Origin: Aldrovandia affinis
Taxonomy: Eukaryota > Chordata > Actinopteri > Notacanthiformes > Halosauridae
Assembly (NCBI GenBank): GCA_029706075.1
Contig: JAINUG010000321.1
Span: 575,657 to 639,656, forward strand
Reading direction: 5' to 3'
Length of the DNA stretch: 64,000 nucleotides
Both the position numbers and the translations under genes were made by a program. Shown here in pieces: positions 34,283 through 46,051 of the stretch. Every line of letters begins with the position of its first letter. Positions within the stretch are counted from its first letter, which is position 1. The notes beneath the pieces are model-generated. The model saw nothing but the letters and a program-made list of their open reading frames with translations, was not told where the DNA came from and ran no database searches.

Positions 34283-34290
34283 GTCCAAGC

Positions 34291-34798
34291 AACATGATGA
34301 GAATTATGGAGTTTAGCATTGATTAAATATGTGTAAAATAAACTTCTCTTCAACCTTAACTTCAGTTGATAAACATGGTATTTAAATTGCAAAGGAAAAG
34401 GTTGGTACAACGTGAAGTGTGTTGATTTTAATCTGGAATTATTGAAGTGTGAATTTGACAAAAACTTTGAATTGACATTTAATTGCAGGTCTGTGGGATG
34501 TAAACAACAGGTCTATATGTGGACCTTTTTCATCCAGATAAACTTCTTGCAATTATGCAAATAAGAAAAAAACTGATCGATATAAACAAACCATTTGTGA
34601 GTCCTATACTGCTGTAAACCTTTGAGGTGTAGATAATATTCCTTTGGATTTTATTAGTTTAACTCCAAAAATCATTTAGAGCTATCAATTTTCTTTAGGA
34701 TATAAAAAATGTAGGAATTGTTAAATCCATGCATTCAATTGTTGTCACAGTTACAACATTAAACATTAGCAGGAATATGAGTCTACCCAGCTCTGAAT
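34291..34798. other. Unassigned AT-rich DNA
   Basis: No feature recognised. Confidence 0.45.
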
Positions 34799-34877
34799 AA
34801 ATACATAAGAACATAAGAACACATAATGATGAGAACAAGCCGTTTGGCCCATCTAGACTTGACAGTTTCTCGTCACT
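34799..34877 (+). mobile_element. Fragment of ancient interspersed repeat (CATAAGAACATAAGAA type)
   Basis: ACATAAGAACATAAGAACAC, GATGAGAACAAGCC and GTTTGGCCCATCTAGACTTG appear in the order found in a repeat common in non-teleost ray-finned fishes and some early teleosts. Only about 80 bp remain. Assignment is from memory of the motif, so it is moderate. Confidence 0.45.
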
Positions 34878-34917
34878 GTGTGTGCGCGTGCACGCGTGTG
34901 TGCGTGTGTGTGTGTTT
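34878..34917. repeat. Alternating TG/CG simple repeat
   Basis: TGTGTGCGCGTGCACGCGTG followed by further TG steps. Confidence 0.85.
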
Positions 34918-35924
34918 GTATATTATGTATTCACCCCCCACTAACAGCATCGAAAAATGTGTTACTTGTTAACTTGAATTTGAATTAAGTCCGGAACCAT
35001 CTTCAAGCCTGAATAAATATACTTTATTCTGTTATTATTCACGCACTCATTATTGTTTCAAGGCAAGACGACGCTGTTGCAGGGGCCAGGCTGAAGGCCC
35101 GCACTCATACGTACCGACATCAGACAGCTTCAAGGGAAGAGAATGAGGCATGATGTACGATGGTGATAAATCCATTTACAGATGTATTTACATACCATTT
35201 CTCTCAGGGTCCTAATAGAGTTAATGTGCAGGGGGCCCTCAGCGTGTGATGTAGGCCCCAGGCCTTTTCTGTCAGTTTATCTGATTGTTATACAAATTAC
35301 CTCATATTTCCCTCAATGAGAGGATATGGCCAGCGATTATCTTCCTCCCCTGGGGGGCGCGTGCTCATACCCAGTCGGCCGACAGTTTTAATAATGCCCC
35401 AAACGACCCCCTACAGCCACCGCACCCCCGTCTGTCCTCCATTTCTCCATCTCTTCACATTCCTGTTCCATGTCTACGGCAAAGCAGACAGACGTAGAAA
35501 CAGAGCAGGAGGAAGAAAGAAAGGAGCATCAAGCTGTACACAGATAGTTCAGGGGAGGCGACAAAAACAAAACTGCAGCCAAAAGTCTAAATTTGTAACA
35601 ATCAACGTGCTAAAAATAGACACAGGAGGCCTCTTACGGGTCACGGGAGAGAGAGAGGTGTGTTTGCCTCGCCGCAAAAGGGCTTTTGCTCCTCGTTTCC
35701 CTACCAGAGGTTCCCTACAAGCCTGCATGATTCACAGCAGTTACAGCTTTGTAAATACGTTTCCACACACTCTCAACACAGTCATTTTTATTTATTTTTT
35801 AAATATTTTTTCCCTCAGTCATTAAACATTTATAACCCAGAGGAATACGCTGGCTTTCGGATTTTCATGTTGTTTTATCTGGGTTGATGTTATGTGTTTG
35901 TCGTTTTTTTTGTTGTTTTTTTTC
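34918..35924. other. Unassigned; GC-richer block at 35040-35420
   Basis: A 169-codon plus frame (35316-35825) has no domain and is probably chance. The block 35040-35240 looks single-copy. Confidence 0.4.
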
Positions 35925-36060
35925 CAGGTTGTTGGGAGATTTCACTTCTTCCCCCTGGGTTCAGCTTTGCTAATCAGCTCGCCGAAACAACATTCCTAAT
36001 TGCATGTAATTAAACCCTACATTTTTGAGAGTCATTTCATATTCCCTTTATTGTGTTACA
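35925..36060. promoter_or_regulatory. Candidate conserved non-coding segment
   Basis: TTTGCTAATCAGCTCGCCG followed by TAATTGCATGTAATTAAACC combines homeodomain and POU-like words in unique sequence. The call is by texture only. Confidence 0.25.
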
Positions 36061-37767
36061 AATGGGACAGCTACATCAGAACAAGCGTTTCTGCAAATTG
36101 GGTTAGAGTGGTTCATTCCTGTTCACAGCCCTCTCATTGAATGAGGTCTGCAATAACAACAAAAAAATGGATGTTAATTAAAAATACGTGTTTATGAAAA
36201 TAAATTATTGCCCTCTGTTTTACTTCTTCATAGAGGGTGGTAGGGTGGAATGTGGAATTTGTTGAGCAAGAGCCATGCTCAATCGATCTCCAAAGAATGC
36301 TGTGGACTCTAAAAGCTAAATATATATATTTTTTCCATTTTCTGCAAAACAAAAGAAATTATGAAAATAGTCCCACCGCTCAAAACATTCCTCTTTACAA
36401 CATAAGATAAATATGAATACATTGCTGTCATAGCCGCATATTCACAAATCGCCCTACTTCATTATGCCACACTACCGACCATTATTATCCAAAAGATGGA
36501 TCGTCTTCCTGCTGAATAGGGCCCGTCTGCCAGCTCTGTTCATTAGGGTCACCATCCTGTCACAAACTCATCTCTGCCTTGACTGGATGTACAGAAAGCC
36601 CTGCTGACTGTCACTGGTTCTTCACCTATCACATATTGATGTTTTTTTTTTGATCGATGTACATGTTACAGAAGTAGGTCACAGGCATTTCTTTTTTGGT
36701 TGTCAGGTTATTGGTTGATAATTAGAAGCAGGGACTGCGATCTCTCTCCTATACTGGCATCTCTCAGTTTACCGCTTGGGGACATCCCACCTGTAAGAAA
36801 ACACTTCAGGTCACATAGCTTGGCAAATAAGACTGGCGAGAGAGCTCATAGACAGGTGGTATCGACTGAGAGGGTCAGGACCTTTTGAAATCCTTTGAGG
36901 ACGTACTTTGTTGTACGTTGTATGTATGGGTATGTATAACTCCAGTCAATCTGCCCCTGAGGGGTAAGATCGATGGCACATTAATTGCCTTGCATTCGTT
37001 ATTGTAAATCACAGTGTGCAATACATGCATGCAATTGCCTATAGAAAATGTAAACCAAGTGCTTGTTTGTAGTGGTTACCCTACTTCCCGTTGTGCAAAT
37101 AAACTATGCGCTCACCCATCTGTTTTCAAAAACAGGGGAGGACACAGTAAAAAGGTTGTGATTTGTGTCAGTTGTTACAACAGGTATATGGCTGTGGGTC
37201 TGTATATATCTTATTTGGGTTCAGAGGCCCGTAGATGGTATTGATTCATGCTCTAGTGGACAATGAATTAGACTATTCTTATCATCTTCATGCACTGCTC
37301 GCACAATCCTTGCTCTGCTCTGCTGTGACATTAATAACAAGAGGCAGACATAAGCATATACTAATCCTTGATGCTGGCATTCATTACTTTGCCGTTTTTC
37401 TTTTAAATAAAAATGATCGCGACTTGGGTGGATGCCAGTGTGCGATAGGAGCAGGCTGCCTCCATCCGCTGCATGGGTCTGCAATCCCATTGAGGAATCA
37501 GCCTGCTACCAATGGCAGGAGGAAAATCATCCCATTCCAGCAGTCTGTGTACCACCCCTCTATCCGTCTGTTCAGTAAAGTGATCAGCCATATAAATTGG
37601 TTCCTCTTTATCAAAGCTATCCTCAGAGGGATAGCTCATCAGGACATGAGGTACGGTGGATACATGAAAGGTAGGATAAACCCCATGATATTTAAAATAA
37701 ACGTAACAGCTGATGAAATGTCATGTGATTATGCCGGTATTCATTTTTTCAACAAACCACTTTAAAA
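36061..37767. other. Unassigned intergenic DNA
   Basis: A 176-codon frame at 37235-37765 ends exactly where the Tigger fragment begins and has no recognised domain. Nothing else was found. Confidence 0.45.
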
Positions 37768-38140
37768 AAGCTTAGCCAGCCATCGCACGCTTTGAAGTCC
37801 ACATCTCCATTTGACGGTAAATTGAAAATCTTTGCTTTTTTTAAATGGGTCCAGAGATTGGAATACCCTGGTCCTGTGCTTGCATAAACAGGGCTTTATC
37901 CAATTCTTCTCTTGCTCTTTGTAATACCTTTCACTGTTTACGGGCATGGAACTGTTGCTACCTTTAGGCACCTCTTTGAAGTCATCTGCTGAGTTTTTAA
38001 TGTCTGTTACTGTACTTTTCCCTATCCCAAAGTCCTGTGATATCTTCTCTCTTGCCTCGTCCTTCTCCAAAAGACAAATTATTTCAATTATTCCCCCTCA
38101 ACAGAGAGCCTCTTTCTTTTCGCAGGCAGCATTTTCAACC
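37768..38140 (-). pseudogene. Tigger/pogo-like transposase N-terminal fragment
   Basis: Minus strand: LEKDEAREKISQDFGIGKST then VTDIKNSADDF is the CENP-B-type first helix-turn-helix. Further on, the frames read QAQDQGIPISGPI and NGDVDFK/CDGWLSFFK-like sequence, the second HTH of Tigger proteins, with at least one stop and a frameshift. The catalytic domain and terminal repeats were not found. It differs in sequence from the Tigger start at 32342, so it is a separate, second family member. Confidence 0.82.
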
Positions 38141-38734
38141 TAGCAAGCTCTGCCGGTCAGAAAATGGTCTCAACCAGTAAATGTACAGCACTAGCATAAA
38201 TTTGGCACATCACCGGGGTGTCAATCTCCAATTAAACATTGACATGTAAATGAGGCCGAAAGATAATCCAGTAAATCTAGTGCTGTCATTGGGCCGGAAC
38301 GCACCAGAACCCAGAAGTGAATTTGACGTTCCGGTTCAGATTTATTATGTATACATTTTTTAAATGAGATATAAAGCAACAAAAGTAGCTATTTAAAGAA
38401 CGTTTTGCGAGCTCACCCCACACTTCACTGCTCTTCTCCAGCCAATGGGGCTACATCAGAGTGGATGCATGTAATGTTGGTCCAGCCCAGCCAGGCCCTG
38501 GCTCTCTATTTTTCAGCTTCTCTGTCTGTCAGTATTGCTTCAACGCTCTGCAGGTATGCTGAGAGACAGAAGGTCCGAGTAAAAATGTCCCACCATAGCA
38601 ATCGTTTACCGATAAGATCCAAATGTTTGACCTGTGTAACGTTATGTTCAAAGCATTTAGACCAACCATAACATTTGTACTGCCAGTTATCTGTATTTTA
38701 CTCCTCAGATTCAGTCAGTCTGTCATTACTAAAA

Positions 38735-38810
38735 TGCTAGCTAGCTAACATAGCTAGCTAGAGAGGCTAATAGGTAATGGCTGTTGCAAAACAGCTAGCT
38801 AGCTAGCTAA
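38735..38810. repeat. GCTA/TAGC-rich simple repeat
   Basis: Two clusters of (GCTA)n (38735-38762 and 38792-38810) lie within the hAT-like element. Confidence 0.8.
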
Positions 38811-39589
38811 CATTAACTATAAATACTATCTTTAAAAAATATCATGAAAATGGCTAAACTGCACATAAATATGTTTATTTACGATATTTGTTCTACTTAC
38901 GTCCACAAATGTATCCTAACTTTAGCAAATGTTAGCATATTTGCACAAGGTATGGCTCTGCGATGTTTGGAAAAAGCATACAGTGTAATGCATTGCTGTA
39001 AAACTTGTTTCCTGTAGCATAATGTTAGCAGCTCAATATATGGTCATCTTCCTTGTAGTCATGACAATTGGTGAACGTACAAATGCAACTTTTTTGTGTA
39101 AAAGCTACTCAAAAGAGACGTGATCAGTTAGCTACTGCCAGGAGAAGAATATCTAACGGGAAGGTAACTGTCATACTAAACCTGACGATGAGTCTGCCAG
39201 AAAGTCACCAGCTGTCAGTGCCTCAAGGCGTTAAATTGACAAAATGGAGAAAGCTCCGGACAATCAGGATGACAGACCAGTCATACAACTGTGGCTTATA
39301 ATTCATGTGTCGCGTTTGAATGAGCTGCTGGATGGATTGCCATGTCCAAATTGCATGGGAGTCGGTCTACATATAAATATAGAAAGCCCAAACCCCTTGG
39401 TTTTGTAGCAGTCTGTTATAATGTAGCGAATGCAAAGACCTAATTTCTTGATTTTTAATACATTTTGTTCTTAAAAACATGCCCAAGATACATTTTTAAT
39501 ACCTGTACATAGTATTTTCTGATTTATAAAATGAAAAGAGGATATATCCAAAATCTGTTCTGTAAATACTTATGTCTCTAAAAATGTTA

Positions 39590-40492
39590 CAGCTTTTCTC
39601 AATCAATTTGGCACATTTCTCCAAACTAAGGTCCATGCTCTCAAAACAGTTAACACAGCCGTCTAAACATTTAAACTTAAACCGTCTAAACACTTTAGTT
39701 ACTAAACTACACTAATAGTATATTTTCATTGTTTTCACACAAATGACAGAACTACATACACCATTTTGCCAAATATTACAAACAAAACTCTACATAAAGT
39801 TCAAATTTGCCATGATGTCACAATTACATTGACATGCTCAATTTCCACCATATTGATGTACGGTGTGTTAGTAAAGCACACAACACAGAAAGTGCTAATT
39901 ACTAAATTGTTCACTCAATAGTCACCAGTTTGTTATGTATAAAAGGAGTCACCTGAAGTAACTTTTTTTTTGTGAAAGCTATGCAACCTGGCCAAAGAAT
40001 GGAGCAGGATGATAAGAGTTGCAAGAGTAAGAAGAGTAAGAATGAGAGGAGGTGGAGTAGGTGGAAGAGGAAGAGGGGATGGGGGAGGAAGGGGACATGG
40101 TGGAGGAAGATGAGAAAGGGGAGGTAGATGGAGATGGAGAGAGGTCAAGGGCAATGGTGTAAATCATCAATAGTGTATCGTAAATAGACAAACATGCAAA
40201 AATGTCAGATCATGAAAAAATTGATTTTCTGAACTTTCTGATAGACACATTTTACCATTAGTACTCCTGTGTGGATATAGCTGAATATATTAACTAATCA
40301 ATAGATGACACGTGTGTACAGTTTTGATGATAATATTCATTTCTCATAAAGATAATATCTGAAATGAAAGCAATACTTCATTTTGCAGTGGGATTGTGCT
40401 GTTTTGCAAAATGCAAGTCTGTTTAGATGACTATGTTTTGAGAGCATGGCCTTTAGTTTGGAGGAATGTGCCAAATCGATTGAGAAACACTG
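39590..40492 (+). mobile_element. Tc1/IS630-like element, internally deleted, nested in hAT element
   Basis: Terminal inverted repeats of about 70 bp are visible: left TCTCAATCAATTTGGCACAT...CCATGCTCTCAAAACA (39598-39650), right on the complement TCTCAATCGATTTGGCACAT...CCATGCTCTCAAAACA. The ends CAGC/CAGTG lie near TA. A short plus frame (40010-40110) encodes a Gly/Arg-rich peptide (RGGGVGGRGRGDGGG), recalling the Arg/Gly-rich starts of some fish Tc1-like transposases. The catalytic part is gone. Confidence 0.8.
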
Positions 40493-40918
40493 CTTTACGG
40501 CTTTATCCAATATCTAGACGTTTAGTTTTTAAATATATGCAAATGTATGCATATTAACAAGATTATGCCTAATTAGCACATTTAAATATACATTTATAGA
40601 AAACCTGTAATACAAACATTTTTCATTTATAATCATGTAAGTAACCAACTGAAAAAGTTTAATGGCGATATCTTTTTGCAATTTCTTTTCCCTATTGACC
40701 AAAAAAAATCCACTGGACCCCCTCGGTGGATTCCCCCAGTGAATTCTGGCCACTGACAGCACTGGGTTAATCACATGTGCAGGAGTCGGTAATGCAGGAG
40801 TATACGGTACATATTGTTTGCATGTTGGTTAACTAGAGGAACTGGAATAAAGTTCCCATGTTCAGTGGAAGAAAAAAACATTTTAGAACTACGATCCGAA
40901 AGTACAAGAGTTTATACA

Positions 40919-41125
40919 CAAGGGCTATTCAATTCCAGGCCTCGAGGGCCGCAGTGTCTGCAGGTATTTGCTCCAACCACGCACTACACCACCTGATTTC
41001 AATAATTAGTTTACCTCCTTGGTCCAGGAGGTGAGTCAATTAGTGAAATCATGTGGTGTAGTGCGTCGTAGGAGCAAATACCCGCAGACACTGCGGCCCT
41101 CGAGGACTGGAATTAAATAGCCTTG
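40919..41125. mobile_element. Palindromic foldback (MITE-like) element, 207 bp
   Basis: The arms (about 40919-41010 and 41036-41125) are near-perfect reverse complements: CCTCGAGGGCCGCAGTGTCT on the left and, on the complement of the right arm, CCTCGAGGGCCGCAGTGTCT. CAAGGGCTATTCAATTCCAG begins the left arm and CAAGGCTATTTAATTCCAG the right. A spacer of about 25 bp separates the arms. The RNA would form a long hairpin. No coding sequence is present. Confidence 0.9.
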
Positions 41126-42303
41126 GGTTAATGTAACAATGCAGTATCTGATTATAGATTTGAAGGAGGAGATGAGATGAGATTTTTAGGCAATCCAAAT
41201 GCAGTTACATCAATTCCAATACTTGACTTCTCTCTCCCCTGCGAGTCAGTTTGCAGTGAATGCCATCAACGCATGTCCTTGGTCTAGAAATGTATTTTTC
41301 AACCGAACTGAAAAGTGATCTCTAACGTGAATGCAAGATGTGATGGCGTTGCATAGGAGGTGTCCATCAGACAAGAACAAGCAAGAACAGAAGGCTGTCA
41401 GGGTTTGTTACCCTGTTTCCACACGCGGCTACCCGACAGCGTTCTGATCTCGCATCACAAGACCAGGGAGGAAAATCACCCCTTAAATTAAATAAAGATC
41501 ATGTGCGCAAAAATATTGATTTTCACATCCTTCCTGGAAAAGCTCTCGACTCTATAACAGAGTCGCCCGTGCACCAGTTGGTCTGAGTGGAGCGTGAGAA
41601 ACTCAATTATCTGGCCCAACAGCCTTTGTAAGTTTATAGATTGGTCCTGACAAGGAAGGATGCTATACTTTTCTGGTTAATTTTAGGGGATTAGGGGGGC
41701 TGGGGCGTAGGGATCAAATGGATCACAGTGCCAGTTTGCACATCTAAATGAAATGGGGAGGGATGAAGTAACGCACAAAATGTCACTGTTGGTACAGCAG
41801 GCATGAACATCCATGTATGCATTCAAGAAGAAGCTGATTTGTTTGACTGCCAACATTCTGCAGAGAACACCCAATGGAGCCGTTACTATTACTGCAACTA
41901 AATCATGTGCATTCACCTGAAAACCAGTGACCATCTTCCACATTACAAGCGACACAGGCATGGGTTCAAAGCGCAATTGTCCTTAACCTTGGCCCGCAAG
42001 GGTTGCAAGGGTTAGCTTTTCTCTTCACGAACACGGTTTGAACACGGTGTGGTGAGTTGAGCGATCGCCAACGTTAATGGAGAAGAAGAAAAAGATTTGC
42101 ATTGGAAAAGAGTAACACTCGCATTCATTTGTCAAGTCAATTTTGTTTCACTCAAAATGAAGGTCAAATGTCATTTGAATCCAGATAGCAGTACTGCAGG
42201 AGCACTAACATAGATCGAAGAAGGGGTATCTCTTACTGGCAACAACGAGCAGTGATCTGTGGGCTCCTGGCATGTCATCGGGAGGAACCGATATAGTAGC
42301 AAG
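41126..42303. other. Unassigned intergenic DNA
   Basis: Nothing recognised. A 97-codon minus frame (41683-41976) has no domain. Confidence 0.45.
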
Positions 42304-42590
42304 CAGGGGCGGTGCCAGAGGCTGAAGACACTCGGGGCTTAAGCCCATTAAAGGGGTGGGGGTGTGAATGAGTTGCTAACTTTCAGATTGGCGTGAAACG
42401 GCTAAACAGAAACTTCGTTCCGTCACATTGCGGTTCTCATTACAGAGTCAGAAGAAAGACGAGGGAGGAAAAATGTCACACGTTGTGTGGTTATTAAAAA
42501 ATAATAGTCATCTTTTAAGAAAGATCTGGGGCTTTTCGAAAAACATTCGAGGCTTAAGCCCATTAAGCCACCCCCTCGCGCACGCCCCTG
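42304..42590. mobile_element. hAT-type non-autonomous element (287 bp)
   Basis: Left CAGGGGCGGTGCC and right GCACGCCCCTG are inverted ends. Subterminal GGGGCTTAAGCCCATTAA (left) and GAGGCTTAAGCCCATTAAGC (right) are repeated inside both ends. The flanks GTAGCAAG and GTATTAAC share 5 of 8 bases, a weak remnant of an 8 bp duplication. There is no coding sequence. Its termini resemble those of the element at 33986 (CAGGGGCG) but the interior differs. Confidence 0.7.
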
Positions 42591-43238
42591 GTATTAACCC
42601 AAGGAACCGTGGTATATGAACTCAACCTACCCCCGGTAGGGTGTTAGCAACAGTGTGCCATTGCTGTGGACCCCCATTTATAGTTGGGTAATGAAGTAGC
42701 CCAGGCTTGGTCCTGACATGTCTAGGCTATAGGTTCCAGTCTGTGCTAGTGACAAGTACCTTCATAGACAAATTTACTCCGGAGCCATAATAGGGCTTTA
42801 CTTTATTCAAGTGTGCATAAATGTAGTCAGTATTTAATCTTACTTATAGGAACCCATTTAGTTGGCTGGCACTCTATTTATTTAATTAGGTTTAATTGTG
42901 ATGTTGGGCAAAGATTGATGTTTGACATCTCCCAACAGTTATTTGCTGTATGTCATTTGTGTGTGAGAAAGAGAAAGTGAGATGGGAATGTTAAAGAGGG
43001 ATGGAGAGGAAGAGAAAGGAGTCACTGCTCACTCAATGGAGTCTTGGCTATAACTGTCATTTGAAGACTCTGTAATATATTCATATTTGCTTTTGTTTTT
43101 GTTGAATAAAGAATATAAGAGATGTTCTGAGAGGTCAGGACTAATACCTTTTCAGCATTTGAGAATAATAGCTTTTCAATAGGGCTAGCAAGAGAAATAT
43201 AGACAGGGCATAAGGACAAGGCTTTCTTTTATGACTTT

Positions 43239-43240
<2 letters not shown>
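42591..43240. other. Unassigned DNA
   Basis: Nothing recognised. 42960-43020 is GA-rich. Confidence 0.4.

Positions 43241-43269
<29 letters not shown>
43241..43269. repeat. (AC)n microsatellite
   Basis: About 14 AC steps. Confidence 0.95.
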
Positions 43270-43273
<4 letters not shown>

Positions 43274-44089
43274 AACATCCTCACACACATACCCAAGGGA
43301 AGTTGCCGGTCGTATTTTTCCCACCTTGTAAAAATTGTGCCGTTGTCATATTCAAAGTGTATTATTTACCTCAAGATCATTCCATGGTATGCGTCCAAAT
43401 TCACCGGAGACACGGGGAGACAGAGTGAGAGAGGAACAGGGGCCGAACTGCCTGGACATGAATGCTAACGCTCTCATTTTGGTTGAATAACGGGCAAAAT
43501 GTTGGCATAAAAGTGACTTGATTCACTGCAAGACATAAAATGAAAATTTTATCTTCTCAATTGAAGCCCCACCGAGAGGGCAGGAGTGAGTTACAGCAGG
43601 AGATATATGAGCTGAAGGTCACTCTTCACACAACCAGATATTCTCCTGAAGTAAAACGCCGCAGTGGACATAAAACAGTTTGTAAAACACAAACGGAGGG
43701 GAGGGGAGGGACGCGCGCATTTCTGTTGAGGTGAGTAAACGAACAGACGGAAGTATAACAACACAAATCTTCCTTCATCGATCGCTCACACCCGTAACAT
43801 GTTTTGTATAATTGCATATGCGCAAAAAATACATTTTATTGGTCTTTTATAAGCCCGTTCTTCATTTTAAATGACTTTTGCTTCATTTAATATAGGTAGG
43901 CCGCAAAGATGCAGGGAGCCTGTTTTTATTCTTCTCCTTCCCCCCCGCAACGATTGTCATTTGTGTACATTGTGTGAAAATACGAATAAAAATAGTTCAC
44001 AAAAAGAATAAAACGACTGCCACGGGTATTATGAATGTGTCTAGAGCTTGTCTGATATCACGGAGCGGGACTGCGCAGTAACGTAGGGC
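43270..44089. other. Unassigned DNA
   Basis: Nothing recognised. A short GGGAGGGGAGGG run is at 43696-43710. Confidence 0.4.
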
Positions 44090-44430
44090 AATCTGATCAT
44101 CAGCATTTTAAAGTTTGATTAAGAACACGAGGGGATGGAATGACAGTGGCTCAGTATCTCTTTCCACTTGCATGGGCTAAGTGATTCATGGTCGGGAAGA
44201 GGATAATTACTTCAGTGTGTCACGGTGTCAAAGCCGTGGCACAGCGCCTTGCCAGGAGGCAGGCAGAATACAGTGTGGTGCACCAGTCAACACTTCATTA
44301 ATCCCATCTACATGATTAATAGACTATGAATAAAACACTATGGAGGGACGCTGTGAGTCGTAGTACAGCGGAATATGAATGAGCAGTGCGCCTGCCAATC
44401 AAACTAATAGTTTGCAAGTTTAATAGGGCC
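44090..44430. promoter_or_regulatory. Candidate conserved non-coding segment
   Basis: A long unique stretch with clustered TAATCCC, ATGATTAATAGAC, CAATCAAACTAATAG and GATAATTACTTC words and few simple repeats. It looks like vertebrate enhancer sequence, an inference only. Confidence 0.25.
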
Positions 44431-45914
44431 CCCTCGACATGTGGGGTGCCATTTGTTGTCTTTCCTCGTGTGGTCGAATGAGGGAAATGCAAGCAAAGTT
44501 ATTTATTCAAAAAATGTTTGAAATTGTAATGCTAACTGCATATGGCTAAATGGCTAAAAACAAGTAAAGTAACAGTGCCTTTTTAGCATGCATTTACCCT
44601 GTACAGACACCAATTTGGGGAAAATGACATATATTTATTTATATAAAATGGCGTGTATTTGCGTGTGTTGGCATAGGGCCAAATTTACAAAGCACTTGCA
44701 GGGTATTTTTCAATGCAGTGGCTGTTTTTTTTTAAATGAACAGGATATTGCTTTTCTATGTTAGTTGGTAGGTATTCCGCCACACTCATAAGACAACCTG
44801 GGGGAGGATTAATCCGTTAATCTGCGGCTATGTTCATTTGCATAATTACTTAGTAAATACCCCACTAAATCAACAACTTGGACTGGCGCATTGTTTTTCT
44901 CAATGCCTGCTCTAATTTGGAGCAGTCTTAGTAGATGGCTCTTAGATGGAAAACCACATTTCACTTTATCCTGTCCTCTATTTGTGTTTTCATTCCTCTC
45001 TCTTCACCTCAGCTGATGTGCAATGAACAGTCTGGCACAAAATGGCTGCCACATATCACCCAGGTGGGTGACAAACATTGACGGAGGTCGAGGTGATTTG
45101 CGCCCTCACAGTAAAGAGCTCTGAGATCTATGAAGGGTGCTAAACAAATTCAATTCACCGATATAGCTTTTTGAAGACCTTATCTACGCAGCATAACTGA
45201 ATATACAGAGGGCAGTACAAGTGCATCTGCATTTAACTGGTGCAGACTGTCAGCTCATATTTCCTGGACAAAAGATGGTAGGTATAGTGGGTTTGTAGGG
45301 TTTGAGTGCTTGTGTGCAGGTATGTGTGTGTTAGTGTGAGATATCGCCTCACCACCATAAAATGAAAAGAAATGTAAATGGCAGTGTGCAGCGGTTTTCA
45401 GAGTGGGCAGATAAAAGGGGAGGGCCTGCAGCCATGTCCCTCTGCCCACCCCTTTTCCCCCTCCTCCAAAAATATGAATTGCACCGTGTGGCGATGGTGA
45501 TGCCCGCCCGATGTGGGGCCGTGGCACCAGACAGGCTGATCTTTCCCTGGAGCGGGGCTAATTGGCACAAGCATCTTTTGAAAAGCGGTTTGAATGGGGG
45601 CGTACTTTGATGTTTGCTGCCTATATAATTGACCTAGCTTGCTAAGTTAATTCTTGGTTTCATTTCCAACAGGTATGGTTTGTGTGCTTTGGGGGTGAGT
45701 GCTTCCATTCAGTGTATCCCAGCCACTAGCATTTTAAAAGTAGGTCTATTTTGTATGGTTAAATATAATAGCAGTGCATTGCTTTTAAGGCCAACATTTT
45801 ATTTTTTATTATTATTAATATTATTATAATTTTGTTTTTATTATTATTTATGTCAAAGTAGCTATTCTTACCTGGCCCTTCTTAGCCAGGTCATGAGAGT
45901 CTACATTGCCCTAG
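44431..45914. other. Unassigned; ATT-rich simple DNA at 45800-45850
   Basis: No gene or known repeat was recognised before the LINE tail. 45400-45560 is GC-richer and looks single-copy. Confidence 0.4.
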
Positions 45915-46027
45915 AGGTGTGAGTGTGTGAGTGAATGGTGTATGTACCCAGGTATGTACCCAGGCCGCCATTGCAAATAAGAACCTGTTCTTAATGGCTT
46001 TGCCTGGCTAAATAAAGGTTAAATAAA
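45915..46027 (+). mobile_element. LINE-type 3' tail, copy 1
   Basis: Sequence from AGGTGTGAGTGTGTGAG to TTAAATAAA, with AATAAGAACCTGTTCTTAAT and CTGGCTAAATAAAGGTTAAA. It is identical, base for base, with 52485-52597. The A-rich AAATAAAATAAATAAA end fits a reverse-transcribed 3' tail. Such AAATAAAGGTTAAATAAA ends are common on fish LINEs. AAGAACCTGTTCTT is a perfect short palindrome within it. Confidence 0.75.
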
Positions 46028-46051
46028 ATAAATAAAATAAACATGAATTAC

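Larger units (their letters stand above)
38278..40764. mobile_element. 2.5 kb hAT-like element carrying a nested transposon
   Basis: The left end TAGTGCTGTCATTGGGCCGG and the right end, on the complement, CAGTGCTGTCAGTGGCCAGA are inverted repeats. The flanks AGTAAATC (38270-38277) and GGTTAATC (40765-40772) agree at 6 of 8, fitting a decayed 8 bp hAT duplication. No transposase domain was recognised inside. The plus frame 39068-39301 is basic but unknown. A second transposon (39590-40492) lies within it and must be younger. Confidence 0.65.

Noticed and set aside
35316..35825. 169-codon open frame
   Set aside because: No domain or signal, composition changes along its length, and no matching family. 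Treated as chance.
37235..37765. 176-codon open frame before the Tigger fragment
   Set aside because: No domain. It runs through unrelated sequence and stops at the Tigger remnant by coincidence.
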